The notes under the pieces were generated by a model. That model had not been told where the DNA came from and did no database searches. It saw only the letters and a program-made list of their open reading frames with translations. Made by a program: the position numbers and the translations under genes. A stretch of 33,396 nucleotides of DNA from CAYFXA01 sp964347135 (GTDB lineage: Bacteria; Patescibacteriota; Microgenomatia; PFEM01; JAHIFH01). Positions 25,728 to 33,396 of this stretch are shown in pieces. Each line of letters opens with the position of its first letter. The stretch's first letter is position 1. The stretch covers positions 1 through 33,396 of the forward strand of contig CAYFXA010000006.1 of NCBI GenBank assembly GCA_964347135.1, in the 5' to 3' direction.

Positions 25728-26266
25728 AGTTGAAAATGAAACCATCAAGGGGATTTACGCTAATTGAAATATTGGTTGTTGTTGGCATTTTGGCCATTAT
25801 TGTCATCATCAGTTCCACAAGCTTCTTCAATCTTCTTAAGGGTTCAACAAAAACAAGAGCAGCCAACTTGGTTAAGCAGGAAGGTGATTATGCTTTAGGC
25901 ATTATGACAAAAATGGTTAGAAATACTAGAGGGATCTTAAGAAATACGGACTCTCCCCCACGAGTGTGTGTATCGGGAATGAGTAAATTGAAAATTAAAA
26001 ATCCTGATGGAGGAGAAACAGAATTTGAATGTGACTCGAGTGCAATTAGTTCAACTTCAGCCGAAACTGGTAGCCAAGTGCCAATAACCAGCGACCAAGT
26101 AGCCGTCGAAAGTTGCAGATTTGATTGCGTGGAAGGTGGCTATTTTGACCCTGATGTAGTCACCATTGATTTTACCTTAAGCACTGGGGCATTATCCCCT
26201 TTTGAAGAACGGGCGATTATTAATTTCAAAACAACGGTTGTTTTAAGGAATATTTCTGAAGATTGA
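25724..26266 (+). CDS. PilW/GspJ-like minor pseudopilin
   Basis: A 180-residue prepilin with leader MKLKMKPSRG and FTLIEILVVVGILAIIVIIS. The long helix continues to TRAANLVKQEGDYALGIMTK, as in GspJ/PilW proteins. The rest is strand rich, with VSGMSKLKIKNPDGGETEFE. It follows the GspI-like gene with a 4-nt overlap. The last gene of the block starts about 36 nt further on, behind its own promoter. Confidence 0.83.
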   Translation: MKLKMKPSRGFTLIEILVVVGILAIIVIISSTSFFNLLKGSTKTRAANLVKQEGDYALGIMTKMVRNTRGILRNTDSPPRVCVSGMSKLKIKNPDGGETEFECDSSAISSTSAETGSQVPITSDQVAVESCRFDCVEGGYFDPDVVTIDFTLSTGALSPFEERAIINFKTTVVLRNISED

Positions 26267-26267
26267 T

Positions 26268-26297
26268 TTGACAGTTGGTCAAGAATGTTTTTAAAAT
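26268..26297 (+). promoter_or_regulatory. Internal promoter before the PilX-like gene, leaderless
   Basis: A perfect TTGACA (26268-26273), 18-nt spacer and TAAAAT (26292-26297) precede two ATG codons at 26302 and 26305. The predicted start of transcription falls at or beside them. Confidence 0.5.
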
Positions 26298-26301
26298 AGG
26301 T

Positions 26302-27138
26302 ATGATGAAACAAAATAATTCAGGCCAAGCCTTATTGATTATTCTCTTAATTATGGCGGTGGCTTTAACAATCGGATTATCCGTTGTTTCCCGGTCGATT
26401 ACTGATATTCGCATTTCCCAAGAGCAAGAAGAATCAGCCAGAGCCTTTTCTGCCGCTGAAGCGGGTTTGGAAAGCCTTTTAGCTACAGGAGGAGCGCCCG
26501 GAACCATTGGCGATTTTACAATCGAAACTGAAACACAAGAGTTAGGTAATAGCAATATTTTTGTTTTTCCTGGCGAGGGTGTTGCCGCTGGCAATATTCA
26601 AACGGTTTGGTTTGTGGGACATGATGATGCTGGCAATCCTGACCCTAATGTTGCCCAATGCGCTCCGAATGAGATTTATATTTATTGGGGTAATGAGAAT
26701 ACACTAAGAGACCAGCCCGATACCCCTGCCCTTGAAGTAACCTTCTTTTACAAATCAGGAGATAGTTTTGAAACAACAAAAAGAACTTCCGATCCCTATG
26801 AACTTAGAGCCGATTCCAATGGATTTTTCAAAACTAATTTAACTGTTGGACCTTTTGATATAGGTGGTAAAACCTTCCAATTTCGGAGGTTAATTGGTAG
26901 CTTTCCTGCAAATATATATGTTTTAAGATTAAAGTTGATTTATAGCGAAGGAACGAATCACGCGCTGGGGATTGAGGTTGCGGGTGGTGTACGCACTTTG
27001 CCTCTCCAAGGCAATTGTTTTTCGTCAACAGCAAGTTCAGGAACAACGGGAATAGCGAGTAAGGTTGAACAATGTCAGCTTTATCCAGTTTTGCCAGGCA
27101 TGTTTGATTATGTTTTGTACAGTGAAAGTAGTTTATAA
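26302..27138 (+). CDS. PilX/GspK-like minor pilus protein
   Basis: A 278-residue protein starting MMKQNNSGQALLIILLIMAV, a PilX-type N-terminus with Gln-Ala after the glycine and no Glu5. As in GspK, the missing Glu5 would suit the outermost tip subunit. The helix runs into DIRISQEQEESARAFSAAEA, a typical PilX stretch. A long, mostly beta C-terminal domain follows. Start at 26302 or 26305 follows the leaderless promoter; a TTG at 26275 lies upstream of the expected transcript start. It ends 14 nt before pilM. Confidence 0.78.
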   Translation: MMKQNNSGQALLIILLIMAVALTIGLSVVSRSITDIRISQEQEESARAFSAAEAGLESLLATGGAPGTIGDFTIETETQELGNSNIFVFPGEGVAAGNIQTVWFVGHDDAGNPDPNVAQCAPNEIYIYWGNENTLRDQPDTPALEVTFFYKSGDSFETTKRTSDPYELRADSNGFFKTNLTVGPFDIGGKTFQFRRLIGSFPANIYVLRLKLIYSEGTNHALGIEVAGGVRTLPLQGNCFSSTASSGTTGIASKVEQCQLYPVLPGMFDYVLYSESSL

Positions 27139-27139
27139 T
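27134..27139 (+). promoter_or_regulatory. Possible -10 element before pilM
   Basis: TATAAT overlaps the stop of the PilX-like gene and ends 13 nt before the pilM ATG. No good -35 is visible (TGTTTT 17 nt upstream), so this is only suggestive. Confidence 0.25.
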
Positions 27140-27152
27140 AAAAAACCTGCCC

Positions 27153-28175
27153 ATGGAATTTTTTGGTTTAGATATTGGTTCGCACAATCTCAAGGTTGTC
27201 CAACTCGCTAAAAGCGGTAAGCAGTATCGCTTAGTGGCTTTTGGGTCTGGCCCTTCAACTCGGAAGGGTTTGGCCTCCGAATCTGATGCCGACTTGACCG
27301 CTTTATCAGGGGCGATTAAAAAACTTCACCAAGAAGCAAAAATTTCTACCAAGAACGTTACCACCGCCCTACCTCAAGACCAAGTTCATACTCAGACGGT
27401 TAATTTACCTCCTTTGTCTGAGGAAGAGCTGAGGTCAGCGATTAAATGGGAGGCAGAACAAAATGTACCCATTCCCCTTGAGGAAGCAACAATTGCCCAT
27501 CAAGTGGTTGGTCAAATTAAAATGGATACTCAGCAAAAGATCCAGGTTTTGATTGTTGCTTCCCCTCAAAGATTGGTTGATAAGGCTTTGAAAGTTCTCA
27601 AGGCCGCTGGCTTAAATTGTATTGGCTTAGAAACGGAAATAATTGCTATGGCAAGAAGTTTGGTTGCCCCAGGAAGAGACATTGCCTTGGTGGTTGATTT
27701 GGGAGCCAAAGCAACCGACATGGCCGTAGTGGAAAACGGATTGGTGGTTTTTTCTCGTTCAATTGCCACTGCTGGTGAAGCTTTGACTCGTGCTGTTGCT
27801 TCAAGTCTGGGCTTAGACCCAACCCAAGCCGAGGCTTATAAAAAAGCCTACGGAGCTGATCCTCAAAAATTAGAAGGCAAAGTCCGCGAAGCTATTGGAC
27901 CCATTCTTAATGTGGTTGTTAAAGAAATTGAGAAAACGGCTGAATATTATCGTTCGGAAACAAAAAAAACGGTAAAAAGAGTCATTCTCAGCGGCGGGAC
28001 AGCCGGATTACCAGAAGTGGTGAACATGATGGCTTCAAAATTAAGTTTAGAGATTCAAGTTGGCGATCCATTTGAACAGGTGGCAATGGAAGAGGCCTTG
28101 AAAAAACAACTTAGTCAGGCTCAAACTCACCTTTTTACAGTGGCAGTTGGTTTAGCAATGAAAAGCATAGGTTAA
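27153..28175 (+). CDS. pilM: Type IV pilus alignment ATPase-fold protein PilM
   Basis: A 340-residue actin-like cytoplasmic protein that binds PilN and links the motor complex to the alignment subcomplex. It opens with LDIGSHNLKVVQLAKSGKQY, the phosphate-1 loop of the family. A second nucleotide-binding region is ALVVDLGAKATDMAVVENG, and a third is VKRVILSGGTAGLPEVV. Length is normal. pilN begins on the last base of the stop (TAATG), and pilO overlaps pilN by 4 nt. Confidence 0.95.
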   Translation: MEFFGLDIGSHNLKVVQLAKSGKQYRLVAFGSGPSTRKGLASESDADLTALSGAIKKLHQEAKISTKNVTTALPQDQVHTQTVNLPPLSEEELRSAIKWEAEQNVPIPLEEATIAHQVVGQIKMDTQQKIQVLIVASPQRLVDKALKVLKAAGLNCIGLETEIIAMARSLVAPGRDIALVVDLGAKATDMAVVENGLVVFSRSIATAGEALTRAVASSLGLDPTQAEAYKKAYGADPQKLEGKVREAIGPILNVVVKEIEKTAEYYRSETKKTVKRVILSGGTAGLPEVVNMMASKLSLEIQVGDPFEQVAMEEALKKQLSQAQTHLFTVAVGLAMKSIG

Positions 28176-28723
28176 TGGCAGATAGAAGTATCGATTTACT
28201 CCAGCCAGATCAACTTTCTTTCGTTGAAAAACAAAGAACCTTTTATGTCAAGATAGGAACAATTTTTTTAATTGTGTTTTATTGTTTAGTGGTCGTTGCC
28301 CTTTTTGCCTTTGGATTAGTGGTTCTCCGTGAATCTAGATTAGTGGCAAACAAAATTGAGTTGGAAAAAGTGAGACTTAATGAGCTTCAGGAAGTGGAAT
28401 CACTTCAATTAATGCTTAAACAACGTCTTTCCTCTTTAACTAAAGTCGTTGAAGTTGATGGTATTGAGGTAAAGCACTGGTTGGATTATTTAGACAATTT
28501 GGTACCTGAAGGAGTGGCAATAGAAAATTCTGAATGGAATGCAGGCGGGAAGGTGGAGTTATCAGGATTAGCAGCGAATGCCGTTGTTTTGGCTGACTTT
28601 CTTGATACTTTAAAACAAAAGACGGACGAAGAGGAAATTGCTAAGAGTACCCTTATTTCAGCAACTCGACAGACTGAAGGAATTTATGACTTTACCTTAG
28701 AAATTTTAGTTCAAGAAGAATGA
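28175..28723 (+). CDS. pilN: Type IV pilus alignment protein PilN
   Basis: A 182-residue bitopic inner-membrane protein. A short cytoplasmic start (DLLQPDQLSFVEKQR) would bind the PilM groove. One helix follows (about 25-50) and then a coiled coil (KIELEKVRLNELQEVESLQL). The C-terminal ferredoxin-like domain contains the YLDNLVPEGVAIENSEW region of the family. Its cytoplasmic motif is not the INLLP form common in Proteobacteria but is positioned alike. Confidence 0.85.
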   Translation: MADRSIDLLQPDQLSFVEKQRTFYVKIGTIFLIVFYCLVVVALFAFGLVVLRESRLVANKIELEKVRLNELQEVESLQLMLKQRLSSLTKVVEVDGIEVKHWLDYLDNLVPEGVAIENSEWNAGGKVELSGLAANAVVLADFLDTLKQKTDEEEIAKSTLISATRQTEGIYDFTLEILVQEE

Positions 28724-29442
28724 AAATAGAAACGGGTAAATTACCAGAATTAAGCAAAGTTCAAATATATCTTTTTCCTCTTGTGGTTGTTATTTTAATT
28801 GTTATTTCAACAATAGCCATTTTGAAGCCCAAGCTAGATGATTTATTGAAGACAAGAGGAAACCTGACAAAACAAAAGAAGGAATTGGCCCAATTGACCC
28901 AAAAGGTAACCGTTTTAGAGGGTTACGACCAGGATGAATTGAAGGATAGAGTTAATAAAATCCTTAGGGTTTTGCCTAAAGAAAAAGATGCCCCTTTAAT
29001 TTTAGTTACAATGAGGAGTTTGGCTAATGATTATAGCTTAGAGATAAGCAGCCTCATGATTGATGTTGGCGAATTAGCCACCGAGTCTGCTGAGCTAAAA
29101 ACAAAAAAAGAAACGCTTCCCTCTCTTAATATTCAACTAAGTGTTTCTGGTAGTCTTGGAGATTTATATGATTTTCTTGAGGCGATTGAATCTACCACCC
29201 CTCTTATGAGGATTGACCATGTGAGCATTGATCGTGAAGGAACCACAATTGAGAGCTCTATTGACTTATTCACCTATCATCTTGCGGCGCCTCAAGATAT
29301 TGGTAAAGTGAGTAGACAAATAACTCCACTTAGCTCCGAGGAGGAAGAGATTTATCAAAAACTGAGTCGTTATCAACCTGCTATTGTGGGAACGAGACTG
29401 CCCTATGTTGGTAGTGGTAAGGAAAATCCGTTTGAATTCTAA
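28720..29442 (+). CDS. pilO: Type IV pilus alignment protein PilO
   Basis: A 240-residue PilO-like protein with a short basic-acidic start, one helix (about 17-35) and a coiled coil (LKTRGNLTKQKKELAQLTQK). The periplasmic-type ferredoxin-fold domain has SLNIQLSVSGSLGDLYDFLE as its best-conserved strand-helix element. It pairs with PilN to align the assembly machine. No pilP or pilQ gene follows; instead the stop overlaps that of the convergent khpA, so the pilus operon ends here. Confidence 0.88.
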   Translation: MKIETGKLPELSKVQIYLFPLVVVILIVISTIAILKPKLDDLLKTRGNLTKQKKELAQLTQKVTVLEGYDQDELKDRVNKILRVLPKEKDAPLILVTMRSLANDYSLEISSLMIDVGELATESAELKTKKETLPSLNIQLSVSGSLGDLYDFLEAIESTTPLMRIDHVSIDREGTTIESSIDLFTYHLAAPQDIGKVSRQITPLSSEEEEIYQKLSRYQPAIVGTRLPYVGSGKENPFEF

Positions 29443-29672
29443 GTTTCTTCTAATTTAACGTTAATCCTTTTTCCTTGTTTTATTGCTTTTGTTTTTGCCA
29501 AGGTCCGGATAGCTCGAATTGTTTGACCGTTTTTACCAATCACTATTTTTATATCTTCAGGGTCAACTTTGATTAGATATTCGGAAAAACCTTCTTGTTT
29601 AATTTCCTTGATTTTGGCTTTCTCAGGTTTTTCAACAATTGATTTCACCAAGTATTCTATCAACTGTTTCAT
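29439..29672 (-). CDS. khpA: KH-domain RNA-binding protein KhpA
   Basis: A 77-residue single KH domain protein. The RNA-binding loop is VIGKNGQTIRAIRTLAK (GxxG reads GKNG), and the start MKQLIEYLVKSIVEKPEKAK is typical of KhpA/YlqC. It binds RNA, often with KhpB/Jag, and in Firmicutes affects cell length and small-RNA function. It lies 3 nt after rpsP, the same order as in Bacillus (rpsP-ylqC). Its stop overlaps the stop of pilO by 2 nt. Confidence 0.92.
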   Translation of the reverse strand: MKQLIEYLVKSIVEKPEKAKIKEIKQEGFSEYLIKVDPEDIKIVIGKNGQTIRAIRTLAKTKAIKQGKRINVKLEET

Positions 29673-29675
29673 TGT

Positions 29676-29906
29676 CTATTTTCTTTTGGTTATTTTTTTA
29701 ACTGCTTCGGTTAATTGGGCACCTTGTGAGAGCCAGTAATCGAGTCTTTTTTGGTCAATTTTTATTGTCGCTGGTTTAGTTTTGGGGTCGTAGAAACCAA
29801 TCCTTTCGATTACTCTTCCATCTCGTTTAGTGCGCGAATCCATGACAACGATTCGATAAGAAGGAGCGTTTTTTTTACCAGTGCGTGACAATCTAATCTT
29901 AACCAT
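29676..29906 (-). CDS. rpsP: Ribosomal protein S16
   Basis: A 76-residue S16, a small-subunit assembly protein. The start MVKIRLSRTGKKNAPSYRIV is the family pattern, and ERIGFYDPKTKP and LDYWLSQGAQLTEAVKK complete it. I placed the start at ATG 29906 because a TTG three codons upstream (29915) is unneeded and precedes the predicted transcription start. It has its own promoter inside the end of rnc and no Shine-Dalgarno. Confidence 0.96.
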   Translation of the reverse strand: MVKIRLSRTGKKNAPSYRIVVMDSRTKRDGRVIERIGFYDPKTKPATIKIDQKRLDYWLSQGAQLTEAVKKITKRK

Positions 29907-29916
29907 AGTGGACAAA

Positions 29917-29945
29917 ATTTTAACGATTAGGAGCTATTTTTTCAA
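29917..29945 (-). promoter_or_regulatory. Promoter of rpsP-khpA within the end of rnc
   Basis: On the minus strand TTGAAA (29945-29940), a 17-nt spacer and TAAAAT (29922-29917) precede the rpsP ATG by 10 nt, giving a leader of about 4 nt. The -10 includes the stop codon of rnc. Confidence 0.5.
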
Positions 29946-30615
29946 GGGCAGCTCTGGCTGCCTTTTCCTCAGCTTCCTGTTTACTTTTGCCCGTTGCTTG
30001 GGCGAGTAATTTTTTTTGACTATAAACACCAACAGTAAAAATTTTTGCGTGATCCGGACCCTTTTCTTTTAAAATTTTATAGACGGGCGTTTCCTTGATT
30101 TTTTCTTGAATTTTTTCCTGAAGAAGGCTCTTGCTGTCCTTAAACTCACCTTTGGAAAGAATTTTACTTAGAAAGGGTTCCAGCTGATTTTTAATAAAGT
30201 TTTCTGCCTTTGCCATTCCCTGGTCCAAAAAGATTGCTCCGATGACGGCTTCTAAAGCATTAGCTAGAAGCGACAGGTTTTTTTCTCCCCCTGCTCTTTT
30301 TTCACCCCGGCTCATGAGGAGATTCTGACCGATTTTTAATTGATTAGCGATTTTAGCTAAAGTGCTTGTTCGGACAAGATTGGAGCGGAGGTTAGTTAAC
30401 TCCCCTTCTTTGTAATCAGGAAATTTTTGGTAAAGCCAGAGGGAAACAACAAAAGAAAGAACGGCATCACCAAGAAACTCTAACCTTTCATTCGATTCGA
30501 GCCCCTTGCCCGTGGCCTCATTAAGGTAAGAGCGATGAACTAAGGCTTGGGCTAACAACTGGGGCTGATTAAAGTTTATTCCCAATCGTTTTTGTAATTT
30601 TTCTAAATTTTCCAT
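29920..30615 (-). CDS. rnc: Ribonuclease III
   Basis: A 231-residue double-strand-specific endoribonuclease that processes rRNA precursors and structured mRNAs. The signature NERLEFLGDAVL carries the metal-binding Glu and Asp, and a second acidic site lies in LANALEAVIGAIFLDQG. A double-stranded RNA binding domain closes the protein (KSLLQEKIQEKIKETPVYKI, then KSKQEAEEKAARAALEKI). I chose ATG 30615, one base after the acpP stop. A start at 30639 would add MLPPRLSE and overlap that gene. The acpP-rnc order is widely conserved. Confidence 0.96.
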   Translation of the reverse strand: MENLEKLQKRLGINFNQPQLLAQALVHRSYLNEATGKGLESNERLEFLGDAVLSFVVSLWLYQKFPDYKEGELTNLRSNLVRTSTLAKIANQLKIGQNLLMSRGEKRAGGEKNLSLLANALEAVIGAIFLDQGMAKAENFIKNQLEPFLSKILSKGEFKDSKSLLQEKIQEKIKETPVYKILKEKGPDHAKIFTVGVYSQKKLLAQATGKSKQEAEEKAARAALEKIAPNR

Positions 30616-30616
30616 T

Positions 30617-30853
30617 TCACTCAACCTCGGCGGTAACAAGATTAATTAATTGCCCAACCGTTTTTATTTTTTCTGCTTCTGCCTCGTCTAAATCGAGGTT
30701 AAATTCTTCCTGAATTTTTGCTAATAAATCAGAGATGGTAAGAGTTTCAGCACCCAAGTCTTTTCTTAAACTTGAATCCAGAGTGATATCTTTTTTAGCA
30801 ACGCCTAGATTTTCAGAAATTAGGTTGATGATTTTTTTTTCTAATTTAGTCAT
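30617..30853 (-). CDS. acpP: Acyl-carrier-protein-like protein without the phosphopantetheine serine
   Basis: A 78-residue four-helix protein with the usual ACP size, acidity and pattern (LEKKIINLISENLGVAKKDI, then an EEFNLDLDEAEAEKIKTVGQ end). The attachment motif DSL in helix 2 reads Glu36-Thr37-Leu38 (LRKDLGAETLTISDLL). The serine that carries the cofactor is therefore replaced by threonine and the preceding aspartate by glutamate. It is probably not loaded in the usual way unless a variant transferase accepts Thr. The position next to rnc is that of acpP. It overlaps nusB by 4 nt and has an AAGGA ribosome site. Confidence 0.8.
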   Translation of the reverse strand: MTKLEKKIINLISENLGVAKKDITLDSSLRKDLGAETLTISDLLAKIQEEFNLDLDEAEAEKIKTVGQLINLVTAEVE

Positions 30854-31221
30854 TTTTCCTTTTTTTCTATTTTTTTGAGGACCGTTCCCAACACTCCATT
30901 AATGAAACTAGAACTTTTTTCACTGCCATATCGTTTGGCAAGCTCAACCGCTTCATCAATGATTACTTTAGGCGGTTCCTTTTTAACAACAATCAGTTCA
31001 TAAATAGCTAAGCGGAGAATGGCTAAGTCAACTCGATTGATTTGTTCAATGGGCCAATCCGGGGCCGACTCGGCAATAATTTGGTCAATTTTTTTTTGAC
31101 GACCAAGAACCGCTTTAGCTAACTTATTCTCAATTTTTTGCTCGGATTGAAAACTCCAGCGAAAAAGACTCTTAATTGCTTTTTGTCTTTTAATGTGTCT
31201 TGGATCATAGGGCGTTTTCAT
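30850..31221 (-). CDS. nusB: Transcription antitermination factor NusB
   Basis: A 123-residue all-helical NusB. It acts with NusE (S10) on boxA sequences in rRNA leaders to prevent premature termination. The C-terminal region shows the family features VDLAILRLAIYELIVVKKEP and IDEAVELAKRYGSEKSSSFI, followed by NGVLG. Length is slightly short. Its start shares one base with the rpmF stop (TAATG) and its stop overlaps the acpP-like start by 4 nt. Confidence 0.93.
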   Translation of the reverse strand: MKTPYDPRHIKRQKAIKSLFRWSFQSEQKIENKLAKAVLGRQKKIDQIIAESAPDWPIEQINRVDLAILRLAIYELIVVKKEPPKVIIDEAVELAKRYGSEKSSSFINGVLGTVLKKIEKKEK

Positions 31222-31427
31222 TATTTTTCTTTCTTTTTCCCTTTCTTAGTTTTAATTTTAACAACCTCTTTTCCTTTGTAATAACCACAAGAAGGACAAA
31301 CCTGGTGAGATTTTTTTGGCTGACCACAATTAGCACAGGCAACCAAACCAGGCAATTTCAGTTTAATAGCCGTCCTTCTTCTTCCCTTTCTGCCAGTTGA
31401 TATTCTTCTTTTAGGTAAAGCCCCCAT
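31221..31427 (-). CDS. rpmF: Ribosomal protein L32
   Basis: A 68-residue L32 of the zinc-binding type. The start MGALPKRRISTGRKGRRR is the family pattern. The two pairs of cysteines are CANC and CPSC, separated by 11 residues (GQPKKSHQVCP region), consistent with a zinc ribbon. The C-terminus is Lys rich. It lies 16 nt after recG, and rpmF-nusB-acpP-rnc form a tightly overlapping set. Confidence 0.95.
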   Translation of the reverse strand: MGALPKRRISTGRKGRRRTAIKLKLPGLVACANCGQPKKSHQVCPSCGYYKGKEVVKIKTKKGKKKEK

Positions 31428-31443
31428 ATTTAAAGATTAGGAA

Positions 31444-33396
31444 TTAGCTAGGCTCAATTGCTTTAATTGTATACTGTTTGAGCCTAGCTTGCAAGGAAGG
31501 ATAGTGGCTAATTTGATTAAGAATGCTATCTGCTGCTTGGCGAGCTTTTTTAATGGTTTTTAAGTCTGAAAAAGAAGCCACTCGAAGATTGAAAAAGCCA
31601 TGTTGTTGGGTGCCATAGATTTCTCCAGGCCCTCGTAGTTTCAAATCTAATTCAGCTAATTTGGAGCCCGTTGTTAAGCTCTCTAGAGCCTTAAGCCTTT
31701 TCAATGATTTTTTACTTGGAGTTTCGCTGAAAAGCAAGCAATAGGCCTGTTGGCCACTCCGACCAACTCGGCCTCTTAGCTGGTGAAGTTGGGCCAAGCC
31801 AAAGCGTTCAGCTCCCTCAATTAACATAATCGTGGCTGTAGGAATGTCAATTCCCACTTCAACCACCGGGGTTGAAACCAAAATATCCGTTTTTCCTTTT
31901 CTGAAATTATTAAGGACTTTATCCTTCTCTTTACTCTTGAGTCGACCGTGAAGTAAACCAAGTTTTAAATCAGGGAAAACTTCTTTTTCCAGTTTCTTTT
32001 TTTCACTCGTGACGGCCTTAATCGATTGCATTGTTTCGTGTTGTGATTCTTCTATTAAAGGACAAACAATAAAGGCTTGGTCTTGCTTGCCTTTGATTTG
32101 TTTTCTTATCCATTGGTAAGCAGAGGCTCGTTTTTGAGGCGGGACTACCCAGGTTTTAATTTCTTGCCTTCCTGGAGGCATTTCATCAAGCATTGAGAGG
32201 TCCAAATCTCCATAAAGAGTTAAGGCAATTGTTCGGGGAATGGGAGTTGCCGTCATCGTTAAGACGTGCGGAGCCTTATTTTTTTTAATCAGTTTTCCTC
32301 TTTGTTCAACTCCAAAGCGGTGTTGTTCATCAATCACCACTAAACCTAGCCTTTTAAACTTAGCTCGTTTGTAAATTAGAGCATGAGTGCCTACCAAACA
32401 ATCAAAGTTGGTGATGGTTTTTCTTTTGGCAGCGGTTAAAAGGGCCACTTTTACTCCCAGTGGTGAAAGAATTTGGTTAAGGGTTTGATAATGTTGGGTA
32501 GCCAAAATTTGGGTTGGGGCCATCAGAGCCGATTGGTTGTTATTAAGATAAGCGATATAGATGGCGGCTGCGGCCACGACTGTTTTTCCACTGCCCACAT
32601 CACCCTCTAGCAAGCGGTTCATTGGTTTATCTTTTTCAATATCAGCAAAGATTTCCCTTAAAACCCTTTTTTGAGCTTGGGTTAGTTCAAAAGGTAAACT
32701 AGCCGTAAATTCAAGAATTTTCTTTTGATCAAGTTTAAATTTAAAAGCTAATTGGTGTTTTTGCCATTCTTTTTTTCTTTGAAGAGCCGTAAGTTGAAGG
32801 AGAAATAATTCTTCAAAAGCAAAGCGCTGGCGTGCTTTTTGAGCCGTTTCCTGGCTCTTGGGAAAATGAATTTCAGCAAGAGCCTGATTGAATTCAACGA
32901 GATTATATTTTTTCATAATTTGAGAAGGGATAAATTCTTTTAAACCAGGCACATATTTTTTCGCTAATGGGGCAATTCGTGAACGAAGCCATTTTGAAGA
33001 AAGACCGTAGGTTTCGTGGTAAACGGGCACCAATCTGCCCGTATGAATCGTTTCTCTTTTTTCTTTTTCTCCATCTTTCAAAATCTCGTATTCAGGAGAA
33101 ACCAAAACCAGGCTTTTTCCAAACCAGTCAACCCTACCCGATAAACCAATTGTTTGTCCGGGAATAATGGTTTTCACTAAAAAAGGCTGATTAAACCAAA
33201 CCGCTTGAATTTCTCCACTGGCATCGGCAATTATTGCTTTTTGGATTTTTCTACCCTGGCGGGTGTATTCGTTCTTGATGGAGATAACTTCTCCCTTGAT
33301 GCTCACCGTTTCCCCTGCTTGCACCCTACCAATTGGCGAGACCAAAGAGTAGTCAATATAGCGGAAGGGAAAGTGATAAAGAAGGTCTTCCGTTGT
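31444..33396 (-). CDS. recG: ATP-dependent DNA helicase RecG, 5' end beyond the window
   Basis: RecG remodels stalled replication forks and branch-migrates Holliday junctions. The frame is open to the window edge: the 17 codons upstream of a TTG at 33345 read TTEDLLYHFPFRYIDYS, the wedge-domain start of RecG. The gene is therefore cut at 33396 and about 650 residues are visible. The OB-fold wedge is followed by LLEGDVGSGKTVVAAAAIYI (Walker A), VIDEQHRFGVEQR (DEQH box), TMTATPIPRT, VEVGIDIPTATIML and QLHQLRGRVGRSGQQAY. The C-terminus with RGPGEIYGTQQHG is complete. It heads the rpmF-nusB-acpP-rnc-rpsP-khpA array. Confidence 0.96.
   Translation of the reverse strand, partial: TTEDLLYHFPFRYIDYSLVSPIGRVQAGETVSIKGEVISIKNEYTRQGRKIQKAIIADASGEIQAVWFNQPFLVKTIIPGQTIGLSGRVDWFGKSLVLVSPEYEILKDGEKEKRETIHTGRLVPVYHETYGLSSKWLRSRIAPLAKKYVPGLKEFIPSQIMKKYNLVEFNQALAEIHFPKSQETAQKARQRFAFEELFLLQLTALQRKKEWQKHQLAFKFKLDQKKILEFTASLPFELTQAQKRVLREIFADIEKDKPMNRLLEGDVGSGKTVVAAAAIYIAYLNNNQSALMAPTQILATQHYQTLNQILSPLGVKVALLTAAKRKTITNFDCLVGTHALIYKRAKFKRLGLVVIDEQHRFGVEQRGKLIKKNKAPHVLTMTATPIPRTIALTLYGDLDLSMLDEMPPGRQEIKTWVVPPQKRASAYQWIRKQIKGKQDQAFIVCPLIEESQHETMQSIKAVTSEKKKLEKEVFPDLKLGLLHGRLKSKEKDKVLNNFRKGKTDILVSTPVVEVGIDIPTATIMLIEGAERFGLAQLHQLRGRVGRSGQQAYCLLFSETPSKKSLKRLKALESLTTGSKLAELDLKLRGPGEIYGTQQHGFFNLRVASFSDLKTIKKARQAADSILNQISHYPSLQARLKQYTIKAIEPS

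Overview
The window looks like chromosomal DNA of a Candidate Phyla Radiation (Patescibacteria) bacterium, most likely of the Microgenomates group. The pointers are compact genes with 1-4 nt overlaps, a type IV pilus locus with no secretin (PilQ), a recG-rpmF-nusB-acpP-rnc-rpsP-khpA cluster without the fatty-acid genes that separate recG and acpP in Bacillus, and an acyl-carrier-like protein lacking its phosphopantetheine serine. TGA is used as a normal stop, so the code-25 lineages (Gracilibacteria, SR1) are excluded. The lineage call is an inference; no rRNA or tRNA gene was seen.

Layout. 1-5.8 kb: a Kef-type antiporter, a degenerate LCP/LytR_C envelope protein, a TPR protein on the minus strand, then yebC, a polytopic membrane protein, an unknown soluble protein and a 56-residue protein. 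5.8-6.3 kb: a minus-strand membrane protein resembling the PycTM/2TM effector families. 6.3-10.8 kb: the most unusual stretch. It holds a 560-bp intergenic region ending in a 28-bp dif-like site, a complete Xer-type recombinase, a small unknown gene, a HAD-family nucleotidase-like gene, a second complete Xer-type recombinase, and an antisense-overlapping regulator with two LuxR-like HTH domains. 10.8-16.8 kb, minus strand: gyrA, ppa, gyrB and a DNA polymerase III delta-prime-like gene. 16.9-29.4 kb, plus strand: the pilus locus pilB-pilT-pilC, ten prepilin-like genes with the prepilin peptidase among them, then pilM-pilN-pilO. 29.4-33.4 kb, minus strand: khpA, rpsP, rnc, acpP-like, nusB, rpmF and recG, the last cut by the window end.

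How it fits together. The pilus genes encode assembly (PilB) and retraction (PilT) ATPases, a platform (PilC), a processing peptidase, alignment proteins (PilM/N/O) and an unusually varied set of subunits, one carrying a cysteine-rich domain. This suits a monoderm, host-attached or DNA-importing cell. The recombinase pair plus dif-like site is probably the chromosome dimer resolution machinery, possibly with autoregulation because the site overlaps a promoter. Many genes have a -10 hexamer only 4-14 nt before the start codon and no Shine-Dalgarno, suggesting widespread leaderless or near-leaderless transcripts. A few accessory and pilin genes instead carry near-perfect Shine-Dalgarno sequences.
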